DNA from: Christiangramia sp.
Lineage (GTDB): Bacteria > Bacteroidota > Bacteroidia > Flavobacteriales > Flavobacteriaceae
Assembly (NCBI GenBank): GCA_024635735.1
Contig: JAGXII010000131.1
Location: forward strand, 1-27,856
Reading direction: 5' to 3'
DNA: 27,856 bases
Below the pieces are notes generated by a model. It made no database searches, had not been told where the DNA came from, and saw only the letters and a program-made list of their open reading frames with translations. Shown here one piece after another: positions 1 to 8,502 of this stretch. Numbering within the stretch: the stretch's first letter is position 1; every line of letters starts with the position of its first letter. Position numbers and translations under genes: made by a program.

Positions 1-28
1 AAAGCCCGAACTTTCGTTCAGGCTTTTG
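1..28 (-). terminator. Intrinsic terminator of tRNA-Gln
   Basis: Read on the minus strand this is an 11-bp stem (arms 1-11 and 16-26) closed by a GAAA tetraloop, with one G-U wobble, a few bases downstream of the tRNA 3' end. The loop and GC-containing stem fit an intrinsic terminator or processing stop; the U-tract is short because the window begins here. Confidence 0.75.
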
Positions 29-35
29 CACTTTG

Positions 36-108
36 TTGGCCTACTAGGGCTCGAACCTAGACTCTTCTGGACCAAAACCAGACGTGTTGCCAGTTACACC
101 ATAGGCCA
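36..108 (-). tRNA. tRNA-Gln (anticodon UUG)
   Basis: A full cloverleaf can be folded on the minus strand. The 7-bp acceptor stem is TGGCCTA/TAGGCCA with discriminator A at 36. The D stem is GTGT/ACAC, the anticodon stem TCTGG/CCAGA has loop TTTTGGT (anticodon TTG, reading CAA/CAG), and the T stem CTAGG/CCTAG has loop TTCGAGC. Length is 73 nt. The CCA end is not encoded. A well-matched promoter lies just upstream and a hairpin terminator just downstream, so it appears to be its own transcription unit. Confidence 0.97.
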
Positions 109-125
109 ATGCTTAAATGCGGATG

Positions 126-156
126 CAAATTTAAAACAAAGTTTATTCTACACAAA
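126..156 (-). promoter_or_regulatory. Bacteroidota-type promoter of tRNA-Gln
   Basis: On the minus strand a TTTG (-33 element, plus-strand 153-156) is followed after exactly 19 bases by TAAATTTG (TANNTTTG -7 element, plus-strand 126-133). Both elements match the known Bacteroidota sigma-A consensus. Transcription would begin near 119, about ten bases before the mature tRNA. Nothing else is seen in 157-319. Confidence 0.85.
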
Positions 157-319
157 CTTTTTCTTCAAATTTTAAACTAAAAATAAAATTGTTTTGAGCT
201 TTTCCTCCCAGGTCTTCATTTTCAGCATTTTTCAAAAATAAATCCTTTTATCTTTCGTTTGCTAAGCATTCGGCATTTTATTATTAAATTCGCCACATTA
301 GTGAAACTACTCCGCATTT

Positions 320-3300
320 ATGGCAGATTTTAACTTTAAGAAGTGGAACAGGATACTGGGATGGCTAGTTTTCCTGATCGCCTTAACCACATATACACTT
401 ACACTGGAACCAACGGCAAGTTTTTGGGATGCCGGAGAATATATTGCTACCTCAGCAAACCTGGAAGTGGGGCATCCCCCCGGAGCTCCATTTTATCAAA
501 TGATGGGAGCATTCTTTGCCACCTTCGCGCCAGATAACAGTCAGGTAGCTCATATGATCAATTTCATGTCTGGGCTCGCGAGTGCTTTTGCCATACTTTT
601 TATGTTCTGGTCTATTTCTTTACTGGTTCTTAAAATTGCCGGGCCGGTTAAAAAACTTACTCCCGGAAAGAAAATGACTGTACTGGGAAGTGCTATAGTA
701 GGTTCTCTGGCCTTCACTTTTACAGATAGCTTCTGGTTTAATGCCGTAGAAGCCGAAGTATATGCCATGGCCGCCTGTTTGATGTCCTTAATGTTTTACC
801 TGGGACTTTTATGGGAAAGAGATATGTTCAAACCCCGCGGAAACCGCTGGATCATTTTGATCTCTTTTATTATAGGACTCTCTTTTGGAGTTCATTTTAT
901 GGCACTGCTTACACTGCCCGCAATCGGATTCCTCTATTTCTTTAAGAATTACAAAAAGGTAACCGTAAAGAATTTTATCATTGCCAACATTGTCGTGGTG
1001 GCAGTATTAATGTTTATTTTCAAATTACTTCTACCCTACACTCTTACTTTTTTCTCGGCTTCTGAATTGTTTTTTACAAACAGCCTGGGGCTGCCATTCA
1101 ATACAGGAACCGTAATTGCCTTCCTGGTAATTGTTGCTGTTTTTTACTTCGGGATCAACTATACCCGAAAGAAACATCTTTATAAATACAATACACTTTT
1201 GCTGTGTATCCTCTTTGTTCTTATTGGATTTTCAAGCTGGGTGATGCTTCCTATTAGAAGTAACGCGCCTACCGTTATCAATGAGAACAGCCCTGATAAT
1301 GCCAGGGAACTCCTCGCCTATTACAACCGTGAGCAGTATGGAGAAACCTATCTTTTCTATGGTCCGCAATGGACCGAAATGTATGCCGGTCTGGATCCTG
1401 ACAATCCTTACATGGATGCTAAACCAAAATATGAAAAGGACGAGAAGCTTGGCAAATATGTGATCGTTAACAATTATAAGAATGCAAGGCAGAATCTGGA
1501 CGACGATCATAAAGCCATTCTTCCGAGAATGTGGAGTACAGAGCATGCCGTAAATTATATGGAGTTTACCGGCCCGCTTGATTTTAAGATTAAACCGGAA
1601 TATCAAAATGAAGATCGATTGATCGAGGCGGTGAATGACTTTAAGACCCAGTTTGCCAGAGGGGAAAGAGATCTTGAAGATTATCATAATTTCCTGAGAC
1701 AGTTCAGTGATTACCTAGACATACAGAAACCAGGTTTTGCTGAAAATATTTCTTACCTGCTTGAATACCAGATCGGGTATATGTACTGGCGTTATTTTAT
1801 GTGGGATTTCGTAGGCCGCCAGGATGATATTCAGGGAAAATATAATGACCTTCACGGAAACTGGCTTAGCGGAATTAAATTTATAGACGAAATGCATCTG
1901 GGTTCACAAGAAGACCTTCCTTCAGATGTTCTGAATAACAAGGCCAGAAACACCTATTTTTTCCTTCCATTGTTATTAGGCTTAATAGGCTTCGTTTTCC
2001 ATCTGAAAAGAGATCAGAAAAATTTCTGGGTGCTACTCGTGTTTTTCCTTTTCACAGGAATTGCACTTAAGATATATTTAAATGAAAGGCCCTTCGAGCC
2101 AAGAGAAAGAGATTATGCCCTGGTAGGATCCTTCTATGTTTTTGCGATATGGATAGGCTTTGGGGTATACGCCATATTCGATAAATTACGGCGCTCTTTA
2201 AGTCCAAAGATTGTGGCTCCGGTAGTCACAGCTTTAAGCTTGTTATGCGTACCGGTTCTAATGGCTTCTCAAAACTGGGATGACCACGACCGCTCAGATC
2301 GTGACACCGCCTTCACAATGGCCAAAATGTACCTGGATTCTGTAGATGAGAATGGGATTTTATTTACCATTGGTGATAATGACACCTTTGCCCTGTGGTA
2401 TGTGCAGCAGGTAGAAAAATACAGGACAGATATCAGGATTATCAATACAAGTCTGCTCGCAACGGACTGGTATATAGACCAGATGAAAAGAAAGGCTTTT
2501 GAAAGCGATGCAGTTCCCTCCCAGCTTGAAAATGATTTCTATAATGGTCAGAATGATGCCATATTCCTTAGAGAAGTTACCCAGGATACCGTGCCTATTA
2601 AGACCTGGATGAATTACATTGAAAATGATGATCCCCGTACACAGGCTGAATTGCAAAGCGGAACCATGATCAACACCTTTCCTTCTAAACACGTGCGAAT
2701 TCCGGTAGACAAACAAACTATTCTGGAAAAGGGAATTGTAGAGCCCGATGAAGCAGATAAGGTGGTAGATCATATTGATATTACCATCGGTGACCAGGTA
2801 TTGTACAAGAATCGTCTTCTCATGCTTGATATCATTGCCAACAACGACTGGGAAAGACCTATATATTTTACCGGCGGAAGCTTTGGTGACGACGATTATC
2901 TATGGATGAAAGATTACCTTCAGCTTGATGGAGTCGCCTATAAACTCGTTCCAATAAGAACTCCTGTAGATCCCCGGAATCCTTTCGATATGGGCCGTGT
3001 GAATACAGAGAAAATGTACAATATAGTGAAGAACTGGGATTGGGGCAGCATGGGATCCTCTAAGATCTATCACGATCCTGAAACCAGGAAAAATTCTATC
3101 ACTTACCGTAGTAATCTTGCCCGTTTAACCGAAAATCTTTTAAATGAAGGAGACACCATTCATGCAAAAGAGATACTGGATCTGGGAATGAAAGAAATGC
3201 CGGTAAATTATTACGAATATTATACGTTGCTGGAGCCTTTCATTACCGGATATTATGAAGTAAACGAACCTCAAAAAGCCAAAGCGCTTTGGGAAAAGGT

Positions 3301-3628
3301 CGCTGAAAAATATCAGGAAAATCTGAAATTCTACAGCACCTGGGACGTAGACCGCCAATATGCATATGCAGATGAGATCATTACCAATATGGAAAGATAT
3401 CGTTCACTGGTAGATATGATGGTGAGATATGAGGACAACGAAACCGTAAAGGAAAAAGCCGAAGAGTTCAATAATTACCTGAGATTGTTCAAAAATTTCT
3501 ACCGTCAGGATGAAGAATTTGAGCCGAGAACCAAATCCCCTCAGCAACAAATACTCGAGGGAATTGACGGAGCCGCTTCTCCCGGAGAAAATATAGATTC
3601 TCTCGCTATTGATACGGTTGAGGAATAG
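320..3628 (+). CDS. DUF2723 family GT-C-like membrane protein
   Basis: This 1102-residue protein has about a dozen hydrophobic spans in residues 10-650 and a large soluble C-terminal part. The first extracytoplasmic loop carries an acidic motif (FWDAGEYIATS, about residues 35-45) followed by GHPPGAPFYQ, typical of DUF2723 and similar in placement to the catalytic acidic residues of GT-C glycosyltransferases. The human family member TMEM260 has been reported as a protein O-mannosyltransferase, so a lipid-sugar-dependent transferase acting at the periplasmic face is likely; donor and acceptor are unknown. The C-terminal region (about 900-1050) looks helical and TPR-like. It precedes a polysaccharide deacetylase on the same strand, 62 bp away, which suggests envelope glycan work. 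No convincing promoter was found upstream. Confidence 0.88.
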   Translation: MADFNFKKWNRILGWLVFLIALTTYTLTLEPTASFWDAGEYIATSANLEVGHPPGAPFYQMMGAFFATFAPDNSQVAHMINFMSGLASAFAILFMFWSISLLVLKIAGPVKKLTPGKKMTVLGSAIVGSLAFTFTDSFWFNAVEAEVYAMAACLMSLMFYLGLLWERDMFKPRGNRWIILISFIIGLSFGVHFMALLTLPAIGFLYFFKNYKKVTVKNFIIANIVVVAVLMFIFKLLLPYTLTFFSASELFFTNSLGLPFNTGTVIAFLVIVAVFYFGINYTRKKHLYKYNTLLLCILFVLIGFSSWVMLPIRSNAPTVINENSPDNARELLAYYNREQYGETYLFYGPQWTEMYAGLDPDNPYMDAKPKYEKDEKLGKYVIVNNYKNARQNLDDDHKAILPRMWSTEHAVNYMEFTGPLDFKIKPEYQNEDRLIEAVNDFKTQFARGERDLEDYHNFLRQFSDYLDIQKPGFAENISYLLEYQIGYMYWRYFMWDFVGRQDDIQGKYNDLHGNWLSGIKFIDEMHLGSQEDLPSDVLNNKARNTYFFLPLLLGLIGFVFHLKRDQKNFWVLLVFFLFTGIALKIYLNERPFEPRERDYALVGSFYVFAIWIGFGVYAIFDKLRRSLSPKIVAPVVTALSLLCVPVLMASQNWDDHDRSDRDTAFTMAKMYLDSVDENGILFTIGDNDTFALWYVQQVEKYRTDIRIINTSLLATDWYIDQMKRKAFESDAVPSQLENDFYNGQNDAIFLREVTQDTVPIKTWMNYIENDDPRTQAELQSGTMINTFPSKHVRIPVDKQTILEKGIVEPDEADKVVDHIDITIGDQVLYKNRLLMLDIIANNDWERPIYFTGGSFGDDDYLWMKDYLQLDGVAYKLVPIRTPVDPRNPFDMGRVNTEKMYNIVKNWDWGSMGSSKIYHDPETRKNSITYRSNLARLTENLLNEGDTIHAKEILDLGMKEMPVNYYEYYTLLEPFITGYYEVNEPQKAKALWEKVAEKYQENLKFYSTWDVDRQYAYADEIITNMERYRSLVDMMVRYEDNETVKEKAEEFNNYLRLFKNFYRQDEEFEPRTKSPQQQILEGIDGAASPGENIDSLAIDTVEE

Positions 3629-3690
3629 TGAGAATGAAGTTTAAGTAGTTTCTATCCCTCGACTGAGGATAGCACATATAAACTAAAACT

Positions 3691-4386
3691 ATGAAGCTTT
3701 TCCGGCCAAAATATCCTTATTTGCTCCGGCTGCTTTATCTGGAAAGAGTTTCTACGGTCAATAATTCCCATGCGATTTACCTGAGTTTTGATGACGGACC
3801 AATCCCTGAGATTACGCCCTGGGTACTGGATCTTCTGAAAAAATACGATGCCAGAGCCACATTCTTCTGTATTGGTGATAATGTCCAAAAGCATCCTGAT
3901 ATTTTCAGAAGAATTATAAATGAAGGACATGCGCTGGGAAATCACACCTTCAATCATTTAAAAGGCTGGAAGACCTCAAAATCAGAATATATAGGGAATA
4001 TCAGAAAGTCTGAAGAAGTTATGGTTTCGGAAGCCAACTTAGAAAAGAACAAGCAGAATGAGAATTCTTCAGGCTCCAAAAACCAAAAACTAAAGTTCCC
4101 GTTATTCAGGCCTCCTTACGGAAAAATTAAAAATTCACAGGCAAAATTAGCCCGTCAGCATGGCTTTAAAATTGTAATGTGGGATGTATTAAGTGGAGAT
4201 TACAACAAAAAATTTTCTGCTGAAGAATGCTATAAGAATGTAACCAAAAATGCCAAAGCCGGCAGTACGATCGTTTTCCATGACAGTTGGAAAGCCTTCC
4301 CGAATCTTAGGGAAATCCTTCCGGAAATTTTAGAATATTACAAGAAAAAGGAATATGACTTTAGAAGTCTTAAAGATGTTCTTTAA
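3691..4386 (+). CDS. NodB-type polysaccharide deacetylase
   Basis: This 231-residue protein is essentially one NodB/CE4 domain. The motifs are visible in order: motif 1 LSFDDGP (D34, D35), motif 2 GNHTFNH (H85, H89, metal ligands with D35), motif 3 RPPYG (140-144), a WD at 164-165 with GDY, and motif 5 VFHDS (H197). This fits a metal-dependent deacetylase of N-acetylated or O-acetylated polysaccharide or peptidoglycan. A Ser/Asn/Lys-rich insertion of about 25 residues sits at 112-137 between motifs 2 and 3. No signal peptide is evident, so location is uncertain; a cytoplasmic or non-classical position is possible. The 3' end overlaps the convergent thioredoxin-like gene by 17 bp. The substrate cannot be told from sequence. 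Confidence 0.92.
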   Translation: MKLFRPKYPYLLRLLYLERVSTVNNSHAIYLSFDDGPIPEITPWVLDLLKKYDARATFFCIGDNVQKHPDIFRRIINEGHALGNHTFNHLKGWKTSKSEYIGNIRKSEEVMVSEANLEKNKQNENSSGSKNQKLKFPLFRPPYGKIKNSQAKLARQHGFKIVMWDVLSGDYNKKFSAEECYKNVTKNAKAGSTIVFHDSWKAFPNLREILPEILEYYKKKEYDFRSLKDVL

Positions 4387-4666
4387 GGAGTCCTATTAAG
4401 GTATTGGCATCCTGTTCTCCACTATGACGCCATTTCATTTCACCGGACTTATAGATCATCAGGGTTGGAAGTCCTTTAACACGCAGTGCCTCTGCTAGCT
4501 GAGAGTTCTTATCTACATCGATCTTGATCACCTTCGCCTTATCTCCCATCGCCGCCGCCACATCTCTTAAAACAGGATGCATGGCTACAGATGCTTCATT
4601 CCATTCGGTATAGAAATCCAACAGAACCGGCATGTTCAGATCTACTAATTCACCAAATTTTGACAT
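4370..4666 (-). CDS. Thioredoxin-fold protein lacking the CxxC
   Basis: This 98-residue protein matches a single thioredoxin domain along its length: beta-strand LLDFYTEW, the region where WCGPC belongs, the strand KVIKIDVDKN, and the cis-proline segment KGLPTLMIYKSG. The redox motif is replaced by W22-N-E-A-S26, so both catalytic cysteines are missing, and the protein has no cysteine at all. A disulfide reductase role is therefore excluded. A structural, chaperone-like or partner-binding role is inferred. The fold around the missing site is well kept, suggesting a maintained cysteine-less paralogue rather than a decaying gene. A Bacteroidota -7 box lies upstream. Confidence 0.9.
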   Translation of the reverse strand: MSKFGELVDLNMPVLLDFYTEWNEASVAMHPVLRDVAAAMGDKAKVIKIDVDKNSQLAEALRVKGLPTLMIYKSGEMKWRHSGEQDANTLIGLLKEHL

Positions 4667-4719
4667 AATTCAAGAATTAATTTTACAGCCAGGTAATAAC
4701 AAGGTTATGACTGCTAAAT

Positions 4720-4750
4720 CAAATATAGCAAATTCTTCTAATTAAGCAGA
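4720..4750 (-). promoter_or_regulatory. Promoter of the thioredoxin-like gene
   Basis: The minus strand has TATATTTG (plus 4720-4727), a perfect TANNTTTG, preceded after 19 bases by TCTG (plus 4747-4750; three of four match TTTG). Transcription would begin near 4713, leaving a 5' UTR of about 47 nt. The -33 element overlaps the end of the metallophosphoesterase gene, so the thioredoxin-like gene probably has its own promoter. Confidence 0.55.
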
Positions 4751-5968
4751 TTTTGAGCCTTTTTTCAGTTCAATAACACTAATTTCAGGCCATATGCCCA
4801 CTCTTCCAGGATAGGCCAGAAAACCAAATCCACGGTTTACATTAATGTATCGTCCAGCTTCTTCATAAATACCAGCCCATTGTTTATAACGGTATTGGAT
4901 AGGACTCCATTTGAACCACCCCGGAATTTCAATTCCAAATTGCATCCCATGCGTATGACCACTCATAGTAAGATGATACTTTTTAGAATGGGTCTTCACC
5001 TCTTCATTCCAGTGAGAGGGATCATGGCTTAGGAGTATCTTAAAATCATCATCAGGAACACCCTCGCCTGCTTTATTGAGGTCACCCGCTTTTTTGAATC
5101 CGCCGGCACCCCAGTTCTCTACTCCCACCAGGGCTATTCGCTGTCCGCCTTTTTCGATAAAACGGTTTTCATTTAAAAGAAGATCCCATCCCATTTCAGC
5201 ATGTATCCCCTTAAGATCTTCCAGATTTTGCCTTTTAGCTTCTGCGTTTGGCCAGTTATGATAATCTCCGTAATCATGATTCCCTAAAATGGAATAAACT
5301 CCGTCTTTCGCTTTTATCTGTGAAAAGATATCTTTCCAGCCGTCCATTTCGGTAGCCATATTATTCACCAAATCTCCCGTGAACACTACAAGATCACTGT
5401 CTTCAGCCTTCAACAGATTCACACCGTATTCTATCTTTTCTTTATGATCAAAACTACCGCTATGGATATCACTAATCTGGGTAATCCTGTAGCCGTCAAA
5501 GGCATCAGGAAGATCATCAAAATGAAGAGTATATCTCAAAACCCTGAAGTTATACCGGCCTTTATACATTCCGTATAAAAATCCCGCGAAAGGAATTGCA
5601 GCCAGACTAAGGGCAATCGTGCTTAAAAACTTTCTCCGGGAAGGAATAGAAAAACTTTCGGTGCTTCCAAAGAATTTCTGAATACCCGCGATTGGAATAC
5701 GAATTACATCTTCGCCAAGCATTATAACAGAAAGCAAAATTTTGGATATAAAAAATGCCAGAAAGATTCCTATAGCATAACCTCTCCCGCCGGAAAAGCT
5801 TCCGTTAGCCGCCGGCTGATTGAATTGATAAATAAGATTTCCAACAACAAAGACAGAAATCAGGAAATAAATAACGGCAACCCAGATATTTTTAGAAAAA
5901 GCTCTGATCGCCTGGTAGCTATAAATATCTACAATAAGATATGTAGCTACTAAAATTAACCATCTCAT
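4742..5968 (-). CDS. Membrane-anchored metallophosphoesterase
   Basis: This 408-residue protein has a hydrophobic N-terminal part (residues 1-145, about four spans) and a calcineurin-like phosphoesterase domain facing one side of the membrane. The metal motifs occur in order: QISDIHSG, VFTGDLVNN, LGNHDYGDY, LLSHDP and SGHTHGMQFG. These supply the usual Asp, Asn and His ligands of a dinuclear centre, so it should be active. The arrangement resembles the YaeI/YkoQ group, some members of which hydrolyse lipid-linked pyrophosphates; the substrate here is not determined. It lies 29 bp downstream of cutC on the same strand, probably co-transcribed. Confidence 0.92.
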   Translation of the reverse strand: MRWLILVATYLIVDIYSYQAIRAFSKNIWVAVIYFLISVFVVGNLIYQFNQPAANGSFSGGRGYAIGIFLAFFISKILLSVIMLGEDVIRIPIAGIQKFFGSTESFSIPSRRKFLSTIALSLAAIPFAGFLYGMYKGRYNFRVLRYTLHFDDLPDAFDGYRITQISDIHSGSFDHKEKIEYGVNLLKAEDSDLVVFTGDLVNNMATEMDGWKDIFSQIKAKDGVYSILGNHDYGDYHNWPNAEAKRQNLEDLKGIHAEMGWDLLLNENRFIEKGGQRIALVGVENWGAGGFKKAGDLNKAGEGVPDDDFKILLSHDPSHWNEEVKTHSKKYHLTMSGHTHGMQFGIEIPGWFKWSPIQYRYKQWAGIYEEAGRYINVNRGFGFLAYPGRVGIWPEISVIELKKGSKSA

Positions 5969-6000
5969 TAAACAATTTTTTTTACTAAGATAATTGTTTA
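5969..6000. repeat. Inverted repeat between cutC and the phosphoesterase gene
   Basis: A 9-bp perfect inverted repeat (arms 5969-5977 and 5992-6000) overlaps the cutC stop codon. There is no U-tract after the stem on either strand, so it is more likely a minor intercistronic structure than a terminator. Confidence 0.4.
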
Positions 6001-6723
6001 GTATTTAGCGATTTTCATTATACTATCAATTATGTTTATATCGGAAACGGCTGTATAGTCTTCTCTTAAAAACTTTTCAGAATTCATCGAAACCAAAGGC
6101 GCCTTATCAAGGGATTTGGTGAGTACCGTTCCCGAAAGGTGGGCAGCCTTAAAACCTTCATTTTTCAATTTTAGCAAGACTTCTTTATTGACTCCGCCTC
6201 CGGGCATTATGTTGCAGGTTTTTGAATGATGATGCAGCTCTTTAAGTAAGGAAAATCCTTCACTAACATTTCTCTTTTGTCCTGATGACAGAATATAATC
6301 TGCCCCTATTTCCTCAAGATAATCCAGGGATTCCATAGGATCTACCACCCAGTCAAAAGCCCTGTGGAAAGTGAAATTCAATTCACCGGAAGCTTCCTTA
6401 AGTAATTTTGTTCTTTCCTTATCCATCGTAAAATCACGATTCAGAACACCTGAAACAATACCTTCAAAACCTAAGTCCCTGCAGTATTCAATATCCTTAA
6501 GCATTACTTCGAATTCGATATTCGAATAGGTAAAATCTCCACTTCTTGGCCTGATTAAGACATGTACGGGAATTGTAATATGTTCCTTTACTTTATTCAA
6601 TAAGCCATAGGAGGGGGTGATTCCTCCCACCCCCAGTTCTACACACAATTCAATTCTGTCTGCACCTGCTTTTTCAGCATTTAATGCAGACTCTAAAGAG
6701 TTGGCACATATTTCTACAAGCAT
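5998..6723 (-). CDS. cutC: CutC family protein
   Basis: This 241-residue TIM-barrel protein opens with the family's signature: LVEICANSLESA, then AGADRIELCVELGVGGITPSYG. VLIRPRSGDFTYS and MPGGGVN follow. CutC was named for copper homeostasis in E. coli, but that role is disputed; its enzymatic activity is unknown. Length and motifs are normal for the family. It is the first gene of a probable two-gene unit with the downstream metallophosphoesterase, and is divergent from the glycosylasparaginase across an 89-bp gap in which I see no strong consensus promoter. Confidence 0.93.
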   Translation of the reverse strand: MLVEICANSLESALNAEKAGADRIELCVELGVGGITPSYGLLNKVKEHITIPVHVLIRPRSGDFTYSNIEFEVMLKDIEYCRDLGFEGIVSGVLNRDFTMDKERTKLLKEASGELNFTFHRAFDWVVDPMESLDYLEEIGADYILSSGQKRNVSEGFSLLKELHHHSKTCNIMPGGGVNKEVLLKLKNEGFKAAHLSGTVLTKSLDKAPLVSMNSEKFLREDYTAVSDINIIDSIMKIAKY

Positions 6724-6812
6724 TTTATTATATTTAAGTCCTTCATTACCGTTTCAACGTATGACAATTTAACCAGATTTTAAAGATTATTAGAATTCCA
6801 TAATTATAACCC

Positions 6813-7787
6813 ATGAAAAGACGGAAATTTATTGAAAAATCTACCTTAACTATGACCGCACTTAGTCTTAGTAATGGTCTTTTCCAACCCCGATTATTTG
6901 CTATGAATCAAAAAACTAAAATTACACCTGTTGCAGTTGCAACCTGGAATTTCCAGAACGCCACGAAAAAAGCAGGCGAGATGTTATATAATGGTGCCAC
7001 GGCACTGGATGCGGTTGAACAGGGAGTGCGCGTTGAAGAATCGAATTTAAAAAATACCACTGTAGGTAATGGTGGCGCCCCGGACAGGGACGGAAATGTA
7101 ACCCTGGATGCCTGTATTATGAATCCGGAAGGAAATGCCGGATCAGTAGTTTATTTACAGCATATAGAACACCCGGTTTCGGTTGCCCGAAAAGTGATGG
7201 AAGAAACTCCTCATGTTATGCTTGCCGGGGAGGGCGCTTTGCAATTTGCCATCCAGCAGGGGTTTAAAAAACAAGATCTGCTTACTCCAGAATCTGAAGA
7301 AGCCTGGAAAGAATGGCTGAAAGACAGAAATTACAAACCTATTATCAACATCGAAAAACACGACACCATTGGCATGCTCTGCCTTGATGAAAACGGAGAT
7401 ATGGCCGGAGCCTGCACCACCTCAGGACTGGCTTATAAAATGAACGGAAGGGTTGGCGATTCCCCAATTATTGGTGCCGGATTGTTTGTAGATAACGAAA
7501 TTGGCGGCGCAACAGCTACAGGTATGGGAGAAGCGGTAATGAAAAGCGTGGGATCTTTTCTAGTTGTGGAACTTATGCGACAGGGAAAAACACCTCAACA
7601 GGCCTGTGAAGAAGCAGTTATGAGAACCATAAAAAAAGACCCGAAATACAAGGATTTCCAGGTTGGTTTTATAGCAATGAACAAACAGGGTGAAATTGGT
7701 TCTTATTGCATTCATAAGGGTTTCAGTTATGCGAAATTTTATAAAGGAGAAAGTACTGATACACCAAGTGATTCTTATCTGAAATAA
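6813..7787 (+). CDS. Glycosylasparaginase (N4-GlcNAc-asparaginase), exported
   Basis: This 324-residue N-terminal-nucleophile hydrolase cleaves the GlcNAc-Asn bond of N-linked glycopeptides. The autoprocessing site is HDTIGM with T185 as the expected new N-terminal nucleophile; downstream ACTTSG, GRVGDSPIIGAG and GGATATG form the substrate pocket. The sequence resembles the periplasmic enzyme of Elizabethkingia (Flavobacterium) meningoseptica along most of its length, from memory. The N-terminus has KRRKF followed by a weakly hydrophobic stretch, like a twin-arginine (Tat) signal ending near residue 30. Export via Tat would fit a precursor that folds and self-cleaves, but this is inferred. 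A RAYT unit has settled 12 bp downstream. Confidence 0.93.
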   Translation: MKRRKFIEKSTLTMTALSLSNGLFQPRLFAMNQKTKITPVAVATWNFQNATKKAGEMLYNGATALDAVEQGVRVEESNLKNTTVGNGGAPDRDGNVTLDACIMNPEGNAGSVVYLQHIEHPVSVARKVMEETPHVMLAGEGALQFAIQQGFKKQDLLTPESEEAWKEWLKDRNYKPIINIEKHDTIGMLCLDENGDMAGACTTSGLAYKMNGRVGDSPIIGAGLFVDNEIGGATATGMGEAVMKSVGSFLVVELMRQGKTPQQACEEAVMRTIKKDPKYKDFQVGFIAMNKQGEIGSYCIHKGFSYAKFYKGESTDTPSDSYLK

Positions 7788-7799
7788 ATTCAATTCAGA

Positions 7800-7830
7800 T
7801 ACCTGCAAGGTCTTAAAGACCTTGCAGGTA
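7800..7830. repeat. REP-like palindrome, left flank of RAYT
   Basis: This is a perfect 15-bp + 1 + 15-bp palindrome around A7815, arms TACCTGCAAGGTCTT and its complement. It lies 17 bp before the RAYT start and shares its core with the palindrome at 8394-8425. As RNA or single-stranded DNA it forms one long hairpin. Confidence 0.92.
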
Positions 7831-7847
7831 TAAGTAAATATTGAAAA

Positions 7848-8393
7848 ATGGAAATTCTAGAACAGGGGAATTATTATCATATTTTCAACCGTGGAAACAA
7901 CAGTGAAAATATCTTTCGAAATGAAGGTAACCGGTTATATTTTCTTAAACTATATAACAAATACCTATCAAATATAGTTACCACCTTTGCCTATTGCTTA
8001 TTAAACAACCATTTTCATTTTGTAATTCGGGTGGATCGGGAAAACAGAGAAGTAACCCAGGCATTTTCTAACTTTTTCAATGCCTACGCAAAAGCATTTA
8101 ATAAAGCAAATCATAGAACCGGGAGCCTATTTGAAAAAAACTTCAGAAGGATTAGTATAGATAATGAACCTTATCTAAAAAATCTAATTCTATATGTTCA
8201 TTTCAATCCTCAAATACATTTCGGAATTAAATACAGTGGTTATCAATTTTCGTCTTTTCAGCCTATTATAAAAGGAGACAATGCTACTGTTAATATTTCC
8301 GAGACAATAGAATTATTTGAAGATCTGGAAAATTTGAAGCGTCATCACGAAAATCAGGATTTAATACTGGAAGAAAAATTCAAACTTGAATAA
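7848..8393 (+). CDS. REP-associated tyrosine transposase (RAYT, Y1_Tnp/HUH)
   Basis: This 181-residue single-domain protein belongs to the IS200/IS605-type Y1 transposase superfamily. It shows the start YYHIFNRGNNSENIF, the HUH metal motif H55-F-H57 in LLNNHFHFVI, the candidate nucleophile Y80 in NAYAKAFNKAN, and the RAYT-like HRTGSLFEKNFRR. These residues appear intact, so activity is plausible. RAYTs are domesticated single-copy relatives that process REP hairpins. Here perfect palindromes sit 17 bp before the start codon and directly after the stop codon, forming a compact unit of about 626 bp. No promoter was recognised, so it may depend on read-through from the asparaginase gene. Confidence 0.93.
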   Translation: MEILEQGNYYHIFNRGNNSENIFRNEGNRLYFLKLYNKYLSNIVTTFAYCLLNNHFHFVIRVDRENREVTQAFSNFFNAYAKAFNKANHRTGSLFEKNFRRISIDNEPYLKNLILYVHFNPQIHFGIKYSGYQFSSFQPIIKGDNATVNISETIELFEDLENLKRHHENQDLILEEKFKLE

Positions 8394-8425
8394 AAACCTG
8401 CAAGGTCTTAAGACCTTGCAGGTTT
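8394..8425. repeat. REP-like palindrome, right flank of RAYT
   Basis: This 32-bp perfect palindrome has no spacer base (arms AAACCTGCAAGGTCTT and complement) and begins on the base after the RAYT stop codon. The core CCTGCAAGGTCTT is identical to the left copy. It would also act as a strong hairpin at the end of the RAYT mRNA. Confidence 0.92.
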
Positions 8426-8462
8426 GAGTCAGAAATAATATGCAAGACTGATTTAATCTTTG

Positions 8463-8470
8463 TAGTTTTG
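8463..8470 (+). promoter_or_regulatory. -7 box of polA
   Basis: TAGTTTTG matches TANNTTTG and lies 32 bp before the polA start, giving a 5' UTR of about 27 nt. No TTTG is found at the expected -33 position, so support is partial. Confidence 0.45.
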
Positions 8471-8502
8471 AAATAATCTCAATTTATATTTAAGAAATAC
8501 AC

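Noticed and set aside
5969..6000. Terminator between cutC and the metallophosphoesterase gene
   Set aside because: The stem is only 9 bp of A/T-rich sequence and has no T-run after it on the minus strand.
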